From Aestuariibius violaceus (GTDB lineage Bacteria; Pseudomonadota; Alphaproteobacteria; Rhodobacterales; Rhodobacteraceae), in assembly GCF_040779325.2 (NCBI RefSeq), contig NZ_JBFONT020000002.1, positions 310,001 through 374,000 on the forward strand: a DNA stretch of 64,000 nt. The letters run 5' to 3'. Shown here piece by piece: positions 8,467 to 17,133 of this stretch. The first letter of the stretch is position 1. Each line of letters starts with the position of its first letter. The translations under genes were made by a program, and so were the position numbers. Below the pieces are notes generated by a model. The model ran no database searches and was not told where the DNA came from. It worked only from the letters and a program-made list of their open reading frames with translations.

Positions 8467-8736
8467 ATGGCACACAAGAAGGCAGGCGGTTCCTCCCGTA
8501 ACGGCCGCGACAGCGCGGGCCGTCGTCTGGGTGTGAAGAAGTTCGGCGGCGAATTGGTCGTTCCGGGCAACATCATCATGCGCCAGCGCGGCACCAAGAT
8601 GTGGCCGGGCGATGGCGTTGGCATGGGCAAGGATCACACGATCTTTGCGACCGTCCAAGGCAACGTGACATTCCATAAAGGTCTCAAGGGCCGCACGTTC
8701 ATTTCCGTGCTGCCAGCCCAGGAGGCCGCTGAATAA
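8467..8736 (+). CDS. rpmA: 50S ribosomal protein L27
   Basis: 89 residues, the normal length for L27. It starts MAHKKAGGSSRNGRDS and has the conserved GRRLGVKKFGGELV and GTKMWPGDGVGMGKDHTIFA blocks. The N-terminus reaches the peptidyl-transferase centre in the large subunit. It forms an operon with rplU (6 bp gap) and is followed by an intrinsic terminator at 8765-8799. Confidence 0.97.
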   Translation: MAHKKAGGSSRNGRDSAGRRLGVKKFGGELVVPGNIIMRQRGTKMWPGDGVGMGKDHTIFATVQGNVTFHKGLKGRTFISVLPAQEAAE

Positions 8737-8764
8737 GCCGACACCAAAAGGTTTAGCGAAAACC

Positions 8765-8799
8765 AGGGATCGGCTTACCAGGCCGGTCCCTTTCCTTTT
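8765..8799 (+). terminator. Intrinsic terminator after rplU-rpmA
   Basis: A 10-bp stem pairs AGGGATCGGC at 8765-8774 with GCCGGTCCCT at 8782-8791 (one G-T pair), followed by TTCCTTTT. It lies 29 bp after the rpmA stop. Confidence 0.75.
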
Positions 8800-8882
8800 C
8801 CTGCCACAGGAAAACCAGGGTCCGGTCCATCAAGGCGCAACATTTGCGCGCTAACCCGAAGAGGAAAGAATGGATTAGGACC

Positions 8883-10277
8883 ATGACGATTACCGGACGC
8901 GATCTGATCGATCTCGGCTTTGAGCAAGGCAAGGCACTGGCCGCCGCGCTCGAGCACGTGAACGCCCGCGGGCTGGAGGGGGATGCCCTTGCCGCCTGGG
9001 TGGCCGAGAACAAGCCCGCCCCGCGCCTGCAGCTGCAGGACGCGCCCGAGATCCGTTTCAATCTGGATGCGGAGACCGAGGACGAGGTGGAGAACGTCGC
9101 GAAGGTCCGGTCGACCATGGATGTCCTGATGCGGACGCCGACTTTGCGGGCCGGGGCCGTCATGCCCGATGCCTGCCCGGCGGGGCCTGAGGGGACGATC
9201 CCCGTGGGCGGTGTCGTGGCCGCGGAAAACGCGATCCATCCGGGGATGCACTCGGCCGATATCTGCTGTTCAGTGATGATCACCGAATTCGCCGATGCCG
9301 AGCCGTGCGAGATTCTGGAGGCCGTCCATCAGGCCACCCATTTCGGCCCCGGCGGGCGCCCGAACGGCAAGCGCTACACGATGTCGGCGGATCTTTACGA
9401 CGCGTTCCGGGAAAACCGGTTCTTGCGCGACGCCAAGATCCTGCGCGCGGCGGTAGAGCATATGGGCACCCAGGGCGACGGCAACCATTTCGCCTTTGTC
9501 GGCCGGTCCAAGGCTAGCGGGACGACCTGCCTTGTGACCCACCACGGCTCTCGCGGGCCGGGGGCTGGGCTCTACAAGCTCGGCATGAAGGAGGCGGAGC
9601 GGTTCCGCAAGGCGTTGTCGGTCGGTGTGCTCAAGCAGAACGCGTGGATCCCGGCGGATACCCCCGAAGGCGAGGCCTATTGGGAGGCGCTGCAGCTTGT
9701 CCGCAAGTGGACGAAGGCGAACCATAACTGCCTGCACGCGGCCACGGCGCAGATCGCCAAGGCCGACGTGAAGGAGCGGTTCTGGAACGAGCACAACTTC
9801 GTCTTCCGCAAGGGCGACATGTACTGGCACGCCAAGGGTGCGACGCCGATCGATGACGAGATGCTGCCGGACACCGGCGGCATCCAGATCGTGCCGCTCA
9901 ACATGGCCGAGCCTGTGCTGCTGATCCGGTCGGAGCCGACCGAGGCGAACCTTGGCTTCGCGCCCCACGGGGCGGGCCGGAACATGTCGCGGACGGCCCA
10001 CAAGCGGATGGTGGCCGGGCGGACCGAGGCGGAGATCTTCGCCGAGGAGACCGATGGCCTCGACGTGCGGTTCTATACCGGCAATGTCGACGTCTCCGAG
10101 CTGCCGTCGGCCTACAAGCCCGCGGCGACGGTGCGTGCGCAGATGGCGCAGTATCGGCTGGCCGATGTCGTCGACGAGATCGAGCCCTATGGGTCGATCA
10201 TGGCCGGCGACTGGGAGCGCGACGCGCCCTGGCGCAAGAAGGCCGCGGCCAAGCGCGCGGCGAGGGCACGTCAATGA
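8883..10277 (+). CDS. rtcB: RtcB-family RNA ligase
   Basis: 464 residues. RtcB seals RNA ends carrying 2',3'-cyclic phosphate or 3'-phosphate to 5'-OH, using GTP and Mn2+. Expected catalytic elements are present: metal ligands Asp126 and Cys129 in SADICCS, His202 in GTQGDGNHF, and the guanylylated histidine His362 in PHGAGRNMSR. The ATG at 8883 was chosen because the extra upstream codons are unconserved. No rtcA, rtcR, archease or prfH is visible beside it. It sits alone between rpmA and the acetyltransferase-obg genes with its own terminator-like hairpin downstream, which suggests an insertion into a conserved ribosomal-obg neighbourhood. Confidence 0.88.
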   Translation: MTITGRDLIDLGFEQGKALAAALEHVNARGLEGDALAAWVAENKPAPRLQLQDAPEIRFNLDAETEDEVENVAKVRSTMDVLMRTPTLRAGAVMPDACPAGPEGTIPVGGVVAAENAIHPGMHSADICCSVMITEFADAEPCEILEAVHQATHFGPGGRPNGKRYTMSADLYDAFRENRFLRDAKILRAAVEHMGTQGDGNHFAFVGRSKASGTTCLVTHHGSRGPGAGLYKLGMKEAERFRKALSVGVLKQNAWIPADTPEGEAYWEALQLVRKWTKANHNCLHAATAQIAKADVKERFWNEHNFVFRKGDMYWHAKGATPIDDEMLPDTGGIQIVPLNMAEPVLLIRSEPTEANLGFAPHGAGRNMSRTAHKRMVAGRTEAEIFAEETDGLDVRFYTGNVDVSELPSAYKPAATVRAQMAQYRLADVVDEIEPYGSIMAGDWERDAPWRKKAAAKRAARARQ

Positions 10278-10304
10278 GCCGCGTCTTCGCCCCTTTCACG
10301 GTCT

Positions 10305-10330
10305 CCGGCGCGGGGTGTTTCCCGCGCCGG
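10305..10330. repeat. Perfect 10-bp inverted repeat after rtcB
   Basis: CCGGCGCGGG at 10305-10314 and CCCGCGCCGG at 10321-10330 flank a GTGTTT loop. The hairpin is very stable but has no immediate T-run, so it is a possible transcript end or processing site for rtcB rather than a classical terminator. Confidence 0.5.
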
Positions 10331-10410
10331 ATGACCCCCATGTCTTTTAACCAGTGCTCATCCGAGCGCCCGGCGCCCCTTGCGCCAGCGACCAATTGCG
10401 GAGCCTTGCC

Positions 10411-10956
10411 ATGACCGCTCTTCTGAAGACCCCTGTCCAGTCGATCATCGAGACCGAGCGCCTGACGCTGCGCTCTTTGCGCCGCAGTGATGCGGGTCTG
10501 ATCGACCTTCATGCGGGCGATGAGCGCGTGGCCCGGATGACGACGTCGATCCCGCACCCGCTGCCCCCCGGCGCGACCGAGGCGCTGCTGGCGCGGGCGA
10601 CCGATCCGCAGCGGGTCGAGGATATCTGGGCGCTCGACGGGTCGGCCAACGGCCATGCGGAGCTGATCGGCCTGATCGGGCTGGAACGGCTGGACCGGAA
10701 CCAGTCCGAGATCGGCTATTGGGTGGCGCCTGCCTTCTGGAACACCGGCTTCGCGACCGAGGCTGTCGGTGGCCTGATCGAGGCCAATCCGCATGGAGAT
10801 ACCCATGTCTTTGGAACGGTCTTTCAGGACAACCCCGGCTCGGCCCGTGTGCTGATGCTGTGCGGCTTCGACTATCTGGGCGATGCGGAGGCGTTTTGCG
10901 TGGCTCGCGACGCGCTGGTGCCGACATGGACCTATAGCCGAAAGCTGGTGCCGTGA
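10411..10956 (+). CDS. GNAT family N-acetyltransferase
   Basis: 181 residues with a RimJ/RimL-like acetyltransferase fold. TERLTLRSLRRSDAG opens the domain, and SEIGYWVAPAFWNTGFATEA contains the acetyl-CoA pyrophosphate-binding region. The substrate, protein N-terminus or small molecule, is unknown. The start at 10411 matches the domain start. The stop overlaps the following acetyltransferase gene by 4 bp (GTGA), so the two are translationally coupled and precede obg. Confidence 0.85.
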   Translation: MTALLKTPVQSIIETERLTLRSLRRSDAGLIDLHAGDERVARMTTSIPHPLPPGATEALLARATDPQRVEDIWALDGSANGHAELIGLIGLERLDRNQSEIGYWVAPAFWNTGFATEAVGGLIEANPHGDTHVFGTVFQDNPGSARVLMLCGFDYLGDAEAFCVARDALVPTWTYSRKLVP

Positions 10957-11999
10957 CCCCGGTCCTGCGGACGCCACGGCTGAAGCTGCGTCCGCTGCGG
11001 GAGGGGGATGCGGAGCGGATCACGGCGCTGATCTCGGATTTCGAAGTCACGCGCTGGCTGTCGCGTGCACCGCATCCTTATAGGCTAGCGGATGCTGAAC
11101 AATTCCTCGGTGACGTTGTGACAGAGGACGGTTCGGGGTTTCACTGGGCCATTGAACGTGGTGGATCGCTTGTCGGCGTGATTGGAACAGAGGAGCACCT
11201 AGGCTACTGGCTGGGGCGCGAGGCCTGGGGGCAGGGGATTGCGACCGAGGCGGGGGATGCGGTGCTCGACGCGCATTTCGGGCTGACAGCGGCTGACGAG
11301 ATCGTTGCGAGCTATACGCTTGGCAATGTCGCGTCGGCCAATGTTCTGGTCAAACTCGGCTTTGTCGAGGCAGGGCGGAAGACCAGTTACTCTAAGGCAC
11401 TCGATAAGGAGATGGAGAGCCAGGCGCTGGTTCTGACCCGCGCCCGCTGGCGGGACCGGCGGGCGTTCCGGATCGAGACGGAGCGGCTTGTGATCCGCGA
11501 GACCCGCGATACCGACTGGCCGGATCTGGCGCGGATCGGGGGCAATCCGCAGGTCGCGCCGATGCTGGCGAGCGTGATGACTCCCTGGCCGGAGGTTCAG
11601 TGCCGCCGCTGGATCGCCGCCGGGCGTTATCACGGGCGGCCCGGGTTTCGCGCGACGCTTATGACGAAGGACGATCGGATCATCGGGTCTTTCGGGTTTG
11701 GCAAGGCGCCCGGGCCGGGACATCAGTCGGTGGCATACTTCCTCGACCCGGAAGAGTGGGGCAAAGGCTACGCGACCGAAGGGCTGCGGGCCTTCCTGGG
11801 CTTCTGCTTCGCGCGGTTCGATGTTGAGGTGATCGAGGCGGATCACTACGACGACAACCCGGCCTCGGGAATCGTCATGCGCCGCCTGGGCTTCGAGGAA
11901 AGCGGTCATCGGGAAGACAGCTGGTCCCTCGCGCGGCTTGAGCCTGCGCCCGCAACGGAGTACCGGCTGACGCGGGACGCATTCGAGGCGCTGACATGA
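10953..11999 (+). CDS. Tandem GNAT acetyltransferase (two domains in one chain)
   Basis: 348 residues, about twice a normal GNAT protein. The first domain (about 1-165) has LRTPRLKLRPLREGD and GYWLGREAWGQGIATEAG. The second (about 172-345) has IETERLVIRETRDTDW and YFLDPEEWGKGYATEGL. Both keep the acetyl-CoA loop, so both may be active. GTG start, overlapping the upstream GNAT stop. The 3' end overlaps obg by 4 bp. The substrate is unknown. Together with the upstream gene there are three GNAT domains in a row, suggesting duplication. Confidence 0.85.
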   Translation: MTPVLRTPRLKLRPLREGDAERITALISDFEVTRWLSRAPHPYRLADAEQFLGDVVTEDGSGFHWAIERGGSLVGVIGTEEHLGYWLGREAWGQGIATEAGDAVLDAHFGLTAADEIVASYTLGNVASANVLVKLGFVEAGRKTSYSKALDKEMESQALVLTRARWRDRRAFRIETERLVIRETRDTDWPDLARIGGNPQVAPMLASVMTPWPEVQCRRWIAAGRYHGRPGFRATLMTKDDRIIGSFGFGKAPGPGHQSVAYFLDPEEWGKGYATEGLRAFLGFCFARFDVEVIEADHYDDNPASGIVMRRLGFEESGHREDSWSLARLEPAPATEYRLTRDAFEALT

Positions 12000-13024
12000 A
12001 ATTCCTCGACCTTGCCAAGGTCTATATCCGCTCCGGCTCTGGCGGGGCCGGATCGGTGTCGTTCCGGCGTGAGAAGTTCATCGAATACGGCGGGCCAGAT
12101 GGCGGCGACGGCGGGCGTGGGGGCGATGTTGTGGTCGAGGCGGTCGACGGGCTGAACACGCTGATCGACTTTCGCTACCAGCAGCATTTCTTCGCCAAGA
12201 ACGGCCAGCACGGGATGGGCCAGAACAGGACCGGCAAGTCCGGGGCCGATATCCTGCTGAAGGTGCCGGTCGGGACGGAGGTGCTCGACGAGGACGAAGA
12301 GACGGTGATCGCCGACTTGACCGAGGTAGGCGAGCGCGTGACCATCGCCAAGGGCGGCAATGGCGGCTTCGGCAACCTGCATTTCAAGACCTCGACCAAC
12401 CAGGCCCCGCGCCGCGCCAATGCCGGCCAGCCAGGGGTGGAACGGACGATATGGCTGCGGCTCAAGCTGATCGCCGATGCGGGGCTGCTGGGGCTACCGA
12501 ATGCCGGGAAATCGACTTTCCTTGCGGCAACCTCAAATGCGCGGCCGAAAATCGCGGATTATCCGTTCACCACGCTGCACCCAAACCTTGGGGTCGTGGG
12601 GATCGACGGGACGGAATTCGTCGTCGCCGACATCCCCGGCCTGATCCAAGGCGCGTCGGAAGGGAAGGGGATTGGCGACCGGTTTCTGGGCCATGTGGAG
12701 CGGTGCGCGGTGCTGCTCCATCTGGTCGACGGCACGTCCGAGACGCTGGCCGAGGATTATCAGACGATCATCGACGAGATCGGGAACTACCGGCTGCTGT
12801 CCGAGAAGCCGCGGATTACCGCGCTCAACAAGATTGATGCTTTGGACGATGAGGAGCGGGCGGAGGCACGGCGCGTTCTGGAAGAGGCCTCGGGTGGACG
12901 GGTTTATCTTGTCTCCGGTGTCAGCGGGGAAGGGATCCAACCGCTTCTGCGCGCATTGAGGGCCGAGATCGACCATGCGCGCAAGGCAGCCGAGCCCGAG
13001 GACGAGGCGCCGTGGCAACCCTGA
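11996..13024 (+). CDS. obg: GTPase Obg/CgtA
   Basis: 342 residues. The glycine-rich Obg fold is at the N-terminus (MKFLDLAKVYIRSGSGGAGS, with GGPDGGDGGRGGDVV). It is followed by the G domain with GLPNAGKST (G1, near residue 166), DIPGLIQGASEGKG (G3) and NKID (G4). The protein assists 50S assembly and stress signalling. It starts inside the preceding acetyltransferase stop (ATGA) and overlaps proB by 13 bp. rplU, rpmA and obg are separated here by rtcB and the GNAT genes. Confidence 0.96.
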   Translation: MKFLDLAKVYIRSGSGGAGSVSFRREKFIEYGGPDGGDGGRGGDVVVEAVDGLNTLIDFRYQQHFFAKNGQHGMGQNRTGKSGADILLKVPVGTEVLDEDEETVIADLTEVGERVTIAKGGNGGFGNLHFKTSTNQAPRRANAGQPGVERTIWLRLKLIADAGLLGLPNAGKSTFLAATSNARPKIADYPFTTLHPNLGVVGIDGTEFVVADIPGLIQGASEGKGIGDRFLGHVERCAVLLHLVDGTSETLAEDYQTIIDEIGNYRLLSEKPRITALNKIDALDDEERAEARRVLEEASGGRVYLVSGVSGEGIQPLLRALRAEIDHARKAAEPEDEAPWQP

Positions 13025-14118
13025 CCGACGCGAAGCGGCTTGTTGTCAAGATCGGCTCGTCCCTGCTGGTCGATCCAGAGACAGGACTGCGCACCGATTG
13101 GCTGTCCTCGCTGGCGGAAGACGTCGCGCGGCTGCGCGGCCGCGGAACCGATGTGATCCTTGTCTCGTCGGGATCCATCGCCCTGGGGCGCCGCGTGCTG
13201 GGTCTGGACGCCGGGGAGTTGCCGCTGGAGCAGTCGCAGGCGGCGGCGGCAGTCGGGCAGATCCGGCTGGCGCGCGCCTATGAGGAGGCGCTGGTGCCGC
13301 ATGGGCTGACGACGGCGCAGTTGCTGGTGACGCTGGAGGATTCGGAGGATCGGCGGCGGTATCTGAACGCGCGGGCGACATTGCAGCAACTTCTGGCGCT
13401 CGGCGTGACGCCGATCGTGAACGAGAATGACACGATTGCGACGGACGAGATCCGCTATGGCGACAACGACCGGCTGGCCGCCCGGATCGCGGTGACGGCG
13501 GGGGCGGATTGCCTGGTGCTGCTGTCGGATGTGGATGGGCTCTATACGGCGAGCCCGTCGCTGGATCCGACAGCGCGACATCTGGAGGAGATCGACCGGA
13601 TCACGCCCGAGATCGAGGCGATGGCGGGCGATGCCGGATCCGGCCTGTCGCGGGGCGGGATGAAGACCAAGCTGATGGCGGCGCGGCTGGCGACGGATGC
13701 GGGCTGCGCCATGGCGATCGCGTTAGGAGCGCCGCGGAACCCGTTGAAACGGCTTGAGGAAGGTGGGCGCGCGACCTGGTTCCGCCCGCAGACCGACCCG
13801 CAGGCGGCGCGCAAGATGTGGATCGCGGCGATGAAGCCGCGCGGCGAGGTTGCCGTCGATGACGGGGCGGCGCGGGCGCTGGCCTCGGGCAAGAGCCTGT
13901 TGCCCGCGGGCGTGACCGGCGTGACGGGCCGTTTCGGGCGAGGCGATCCGGTGGCGATCACGGCGGGGGGCGCGGCGCTCGGGCTGGGGTTGAGCCGGTA
14001 CACGTCGGAGGAGGCGCAGGCGATCCGCGGCCTCAACACCCGTGACCTTTCCGGCGTTTTGGGCTACGACGCGCGGGCGGCGCTGATCCACCGGGACGAC
14101 ATGGTCCTGAAGCAGTAG
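13012..14118 (+). CDS. proB: Glutamate 5-kinase
   Basis: 368 residues with GTG start. First enzyme of proline synthesis, phosphorylating glutamate. The amino-acid kinase domain spans about 1-255: VVKIGSSLLV, VSSGSIALGRRVLG, NENDTIATDEIRYGDND, SRGGMKTKL. A C-terminal PUA domain (about 270-360) has LLPAGVTGVTGRFGRGD. Overlaps obg by 13 bp and is followed 16 bp later by proA, forming an obg-proB-proA operon. ProB is usually feedback-inhibited by proline. Confidence 0.97.
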   Translation: MATLTDAKRLVVKIGSSLLVDPETGLRTDWLSSLAEDVARLRGRGTDVILVSSGSIALGRRVLGLDAGELPLEQSQAAAAVGQIRLARAYEEALVPHGLTTAQLLVTLEDSEDRRRYLNARATLQQLLALGVTPIVNENDTIATDEIRYGDNDRLAARIAVTAGADCLVLLSDVDGLYTASPSLDPTARHLEEIDRITPEIEAMAGDAGSGLSRGGMKTKLMAARLATDAGCAMAIALGAPRNPLKRLEEGGRATWFRPQTDPQAARKMWIAAMKPRGEVAVDDGAARALASGKSLLPAGVTGVTGRFGRGDPVAITAGGAALGLGLSRYTSEEAQAIRGLNTRDLSGVLGYDARAALIHRDDMVLKQ

Positions 14119-14134
14119 AAGCGGGAGGCCGATC

Positions 14135-15400
14135 ATGCTGGATTTCAACGATATTCCTGCCCTCATGGCCGAAATCGGCGCCCGCGCCAAGGCGGCTGCG
14201 GGCGAGTTGGCGACAGCGAGTGCCGAACGCAAGTATGCCGCGCTGATCGGCGCGGCGGATGCCGTCTGGGTCAACCGCGCGGAGATCCTCGAGGCGAACG
14301 CGAAGGATATGGAGTTTGGCCGGGAGAAGGGGCTGACAGCCGCGATGCTCGACCGGCTGGAACTGAATGAGGATCGCATCCTCGGCATTGTCGATGGCCT
14401 GCGCGCCATCGCCGAGCAGTCCGATCCGGTGGGACGGGTTCTGGCCGAGTGGGACCGTCCAAACGGCCTGCACATCAAGCGGGTCGCGACGCCGCTTGGC
14501 GTGATCGGGGTGATCTACGAGAGCCGCCCCAACGTGACCGCCGATGCCGGGGCGCTGTGTTTGAAAGCCGGCAATGCGGTGATCCTGCGCGGCGGGTCGG
14601 AAAGCTTCAACAGTTCCGAGGCGATCCACAGATGCCTCGTGCAAGGGCTTGAAAGCGCTGGCCTTCCGGCTGATGCGATCCAGCGGGTGCCCGTGCGCGA
14701 CCGGGCTGCGGTGAGCGAGATGCTGACGATGACCGATGCGATCGACGTGATCGTGCCGCGCGGCGGAAAGGGCCTTGTCGGGCTGGTCCAGCGCGAGGCG
14801 CGGGTGCCGGTCTTCGCGCATCTCGAAGGGATCTGCCACATCTATGTGGGCAAGACCGCGGATGCGGAGATGGCCCAGAGCATCGTGGTGAACGCCAAGA
14901 CCCGCCGGACGGGGATCTGCGGCGCCATGGAATGCCTGTTGATCGACTGGCAATTCTACACCCAGCACGGAACCCGCCTGATCGAGGCGCTTCTCGAGGC
15001 TGGCGTCGAAGTCCGGACAACCGGGGAGCTTCTGAAGATCGAGGGGACGGTCGAGGCCCAGCCGGACGATTTCGGGCGGGAGTTTCTGGACATGATCGTC
15101 GCGGTCAAGCTCGTGGACGGGCTGGGCAAGGCGATTGCGCATATCCGCCACCATGGCTCGAACCATACCGATTGCATCATCAGCGAGGATCCGGTCGCGG
15201 TCGAGACGTTCTTCAACAGCCTCGACAGCGCGATCCTGATGCACAACGCCTCGACCCAGTTCGCCGATGGGGGCGAGTTCGGGATGGGCGCCGAGATCGG
15301 GATCGCGACGGGCAAGATGCACGCCCGCGGGCCCGTTGGGGCCGAGCAGCTGTGCAGCTTCAAGTATCTGGTCAGCGGAGAGGGGGCCGTCAGGCCCTAG
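14135..15400 (+). CDS. proA: Gamma-glutamyl phosphate reductase
   Basis: 421 residues, the second proline-synthesis enzyme, reducing glutamyl 5-phosphate with NADPH. Motifs include PLGVIGVIYESRPNVTADA, NAVILRGGSE and the catalytic-cysteine region KTRRTGICGAMECLL near residue 258. It lies 16 bp after proB with a GGGAGG-type ribosome site. The final 4 bp overlap the convergent chpT gene. Confidence 0.97.
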   Translation: MLDFNDIPALMAEIGARAKAAAGELATASAERKYAALIGAADAVWVNRAEILEANAKDMEFGREKGLTAAMLDRLELNEDRILGIVDGLRAIAEQSDPVGRVLAEWDRPNGLHIKRVATPLGVIGVIYESRPNVTADAGALCLKAGNAVILRGGSESFNSSEAIHRCLVQGLESAGLPADAIQRVPVRDRAAVSEMLTMTDAIDVIVPRGGKGLVGLVQREARVPVFAHLEGICHIYVGKTADAEMAQSIVVNAKTRRTGICGAMECLLIDWQFYTQHGTRLIEALLEAGVEVRTTGELLKIEGTVEAQPDDFGREFLDMIVAVKLVDGLGKAIAHIRHHGSNHTDCIISEDPVAVETFFNSLDSAILMHNASTQFADGGEFGMGAEIGIATGKMHARGPVGAEQLCSFKYLVSGEGAVRP

Positions 15401-16011
15401 AACTCCATCAGGATCCGCGTTTCGGCCTGGTCGATATTCAGGCGCCGCCCAGCCTCGCTGAGGAGAAGCGGCAATAGCGAGAACTGAACAAGGCCCGGGG
15501 CTGTGACATCAGCGCCTAGCGGGCCTGCCATGGTCGACCAGAGTTCAGCCTCGTAGCGCAGCTTCGGCGCCTCGGCTAGCAGCCGCCAGGTGCCGTCTTC
15601 CCGCCGGGCGAGGGAGATTTCGCCGCCGAAGGCGAGCGCCGTCTCCAGGCAAAGAAGCGCTAGAAAGACGATGCGGGCCTCTGTCCGCGTGACCTCTCCG
15701 ACAGCATCCCAGCGATAGCGCAGACGGCCGCCTTTCTCGATCAGGTCCAGGATCTCCCGCAATTCGCGGGGATCGACGGATTGACCGTCGCCCGCAGCGC
15801 CGAAGGCGATACGGAAGAACCGGATGCGGGCATTGGCGTTGGCGACGCTGTCGCGGATCAGTTCCAGCTCCTGCGAGGGCGCGACGCCCGACATTTCAAG
15901 CAGTTCCAGACCGTTGGCGATTGCGCCCAGTGGGCTGACCAGATCATGGCAGATGCGGGAGCCGACTTGGCCCAGCAGGATGGACGGTGGTCGGTTGGAT
16001 GTGTCAGACAT
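15397..16011 (-). CDS. chpT: Histidine phosphotransferase ChpT
   Basis: 204 residues. The N-terminal dimerisation helix contains the phosphorylatable histidine in SRICHDLVSPLGAIANGLELLE (His about residue 22). A degenerate ATPase-like domain without nucleotide motifs follows, as in ChpT of Caulobacter. It relays phosphate from CckA to CtrA and CpdR, controlling cell cycle in Caulobacter and motility or gene transfer agents in Rhodobacterales. Convergent with proA (4-bp overlap). Its start is 25 bp from the divergent DUF3553 gene. Confidence 0.86.
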   Translation of the reverse strand: MSDTSNRPPSILLGQVGSRICHDLVSPLGAIANGLELLEMSGVAPSQELELIRDSVANANARIRFFRIAFGAAGDGQSVDPRELREILDLIEKGGRLRYRWDAVGEVTRTEARIVFLALLCLETALAFGGEISLARREDGTWRLLAEAPKLRYEAELWSTMAGPLGADVTAPGLVQFSLLPLLLSEAGRRLNIDQAETRILMEF

Positions 16012-16036
16012 CGGGTATCATTTCGCGATTGGGGCT

Positions 16037-16219
16037 ATGTCAGACCTGAACTCTATCCTGGAACCAGGCATGCTAGTCCGGCATCCCGGAGAACCCGACT
16101 GGGGGGTCGGGCAGGTGCAATCGAACATTGGGGGACGCATTACTGTGAACTTTCCGGATCACGGAAAAGTCGTGATCGATGGGACGCGGATCGAACTCGA
16201 AATCGTATATACCCCTTAA
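16037..16219 (+). CDS. DUF3553 family small protein
   Basis: 60 residues. PGMLVRHPGEPDWGVGQVQS followed by ITVNFPDHGKVVI is characteristic of the small beta-barrel DUF3553/CarD-like fold, which resembles the first segment of UvrD/RNAP-binding modules. Function is unknown. The start at 16037 fits the conserved N-terminus. It is divergent from chpT with a 25-bp gap, so the promoters overlap, and such a pairing suggests shared regulation. Confidence 0.8.
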   Translation: MSDLNSILEPGMLVRHPGEPDWGVGQVQSNIGGRITVNFPDHGKVVIDGTRIELEIVYTP

Positions 16220-16288
16220 CCCGGCTCCTCGGCTATTGAATCTTCAACTTACGGTAGCGATCAAAAACGTGCTGTCAATCGCGATCGG

Positions 16289-16310
16289 AACCGGGCTGTT
16301 GCGCCCGGTT
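16289..16310. repeat. Perfect 8-bp inverted repeat before olsB
   Basis: AACCGGGC at 16289-16296 and GCCCGGTT at 16303-16310 flank a 6-nt loop. It may terminate the DUF3553 transcript or fold in the olsB leader. There is no T-run on the plus strand. Confidence 0.4.
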
Positions 16311-16353
16311 GGGCAGCACCCTAAAAGCCCTGAGCTTCTGCAACCATGGACAC

Positions 16354-17133
16354 ATGGCACGGATGGGGACGTCGCCACGATTTGAAACGCGCTTTGCTGC
16401 GGATGAGGATGACGTCGCCGCGGCGCAGCGGTTGCGTTACGATGTGTTCGTTGACGAATTGGGTGGCCATGGGGCGCTGATCGATCATGAGAAGCGGCTG
16501 GAGCGGGATCGGTTCGATCCGTTCTTTCAGCATCTGTTATTGTTCGATCGGACGCGGGAGGCAGACGACCAGGTGGTCGGCGTCTATCGCGTCATGACCG
16601 AAGACGGGGCGGCGGCGGCCGGGCAGTTCTATTCGGAAGACGAATACGACCTTGGCCCCCTGCGCCGGTCGGGGCGGCGGCTGCTGGAGCTTGGGCGGTC
16701 CTGCGTCCATGCCGACTATCGCGGGGGGCTTGCGATGTACGAGTTGTGGAACCGGCTGGCGGAGTTCGTGACAGAAGAGGGGATCGAGGTTCTGTTCGGC
16801 GTGGCGAGCTTTCACGGAACGGATCCGGCGCCGTTGGGGCAGCCGCTGGGGTTGTTGCATTACCGGCATCTGGCGCCCGAGGAGCTGCGGGTTCGAGCGA
16901 AAGAAAAGGGGCGGCAGGAGATGGATCTGCTGCCGGAAGAGGCGATCGACCGGCGTGGAGCGATGCTGGAAATTCCTTCGCTGATAAAGGCTTATCTGCG
17001 GTTGGGGGGCGTCGTCGGCGACGGAGCCTTCATTGACCGGGAGTTCAACACGACGGATGTGTGCCTGATCCTGGATATCGCGGCGATGAACCCGCGGCAG
17101 CGGGCGATCTATGCGCGGGGCGTGGACGGATGA
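16354..17133 (+). CDS. olsB: L-ornithine N(alpha)-acyltransferase OlsB
   Basis: 259 residues. Transfers a 3-hydroxyacyl chain from ACP to ornithine, the first step of ornithine-lipid synthesis. Family features: LRYDVFVDELGG near residue 25, DHLLL-type FFQHLLLFDR, LELGRSCVHADYRGG near residue 110, and the C-terminal LIKAYLRLGGVVGDGAFIDREFNTTDVCLIL block shared with haemolysin-like GNAT enzymes. The ATG at 16354 was chosen; 16363 is a possible alternative. The stop overlaps the acyltransferase olsA by 4 bp, as expected for an ols operon. Ornithine lipids often replace phospholipids under phosphate limitation. Confidence 0.88.
   Translation: MARMGTSPRFETRFAADEDDVAAAQRLRYDVFVDELGGHGALIDHEKRLERDRFDPFFQHLLLFDRTREADDQVVGVYRVMTEDGAAAAGQFYSEDEYDLGPLRRSGRRLLELGRSCVHADYRGGLAMYELWNRLAEFVTEEGIEVLFGVASFHGTDPAPLGQPLGLLHYRHLAPEELRVRAKEKGRQEMDLLPEEAIDRRGAMLEIPSLIKAYLRLGGVVGDGAFIDREFNTTDVCLILDIAAMNPRQRAIYARGVDG

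Noticed and set aside
16273..16292. CTGTCA half-site as a PhoB box before olsB
   Set aside because: Only one half-site matches; the second repeat expected 11 bp later is not there.
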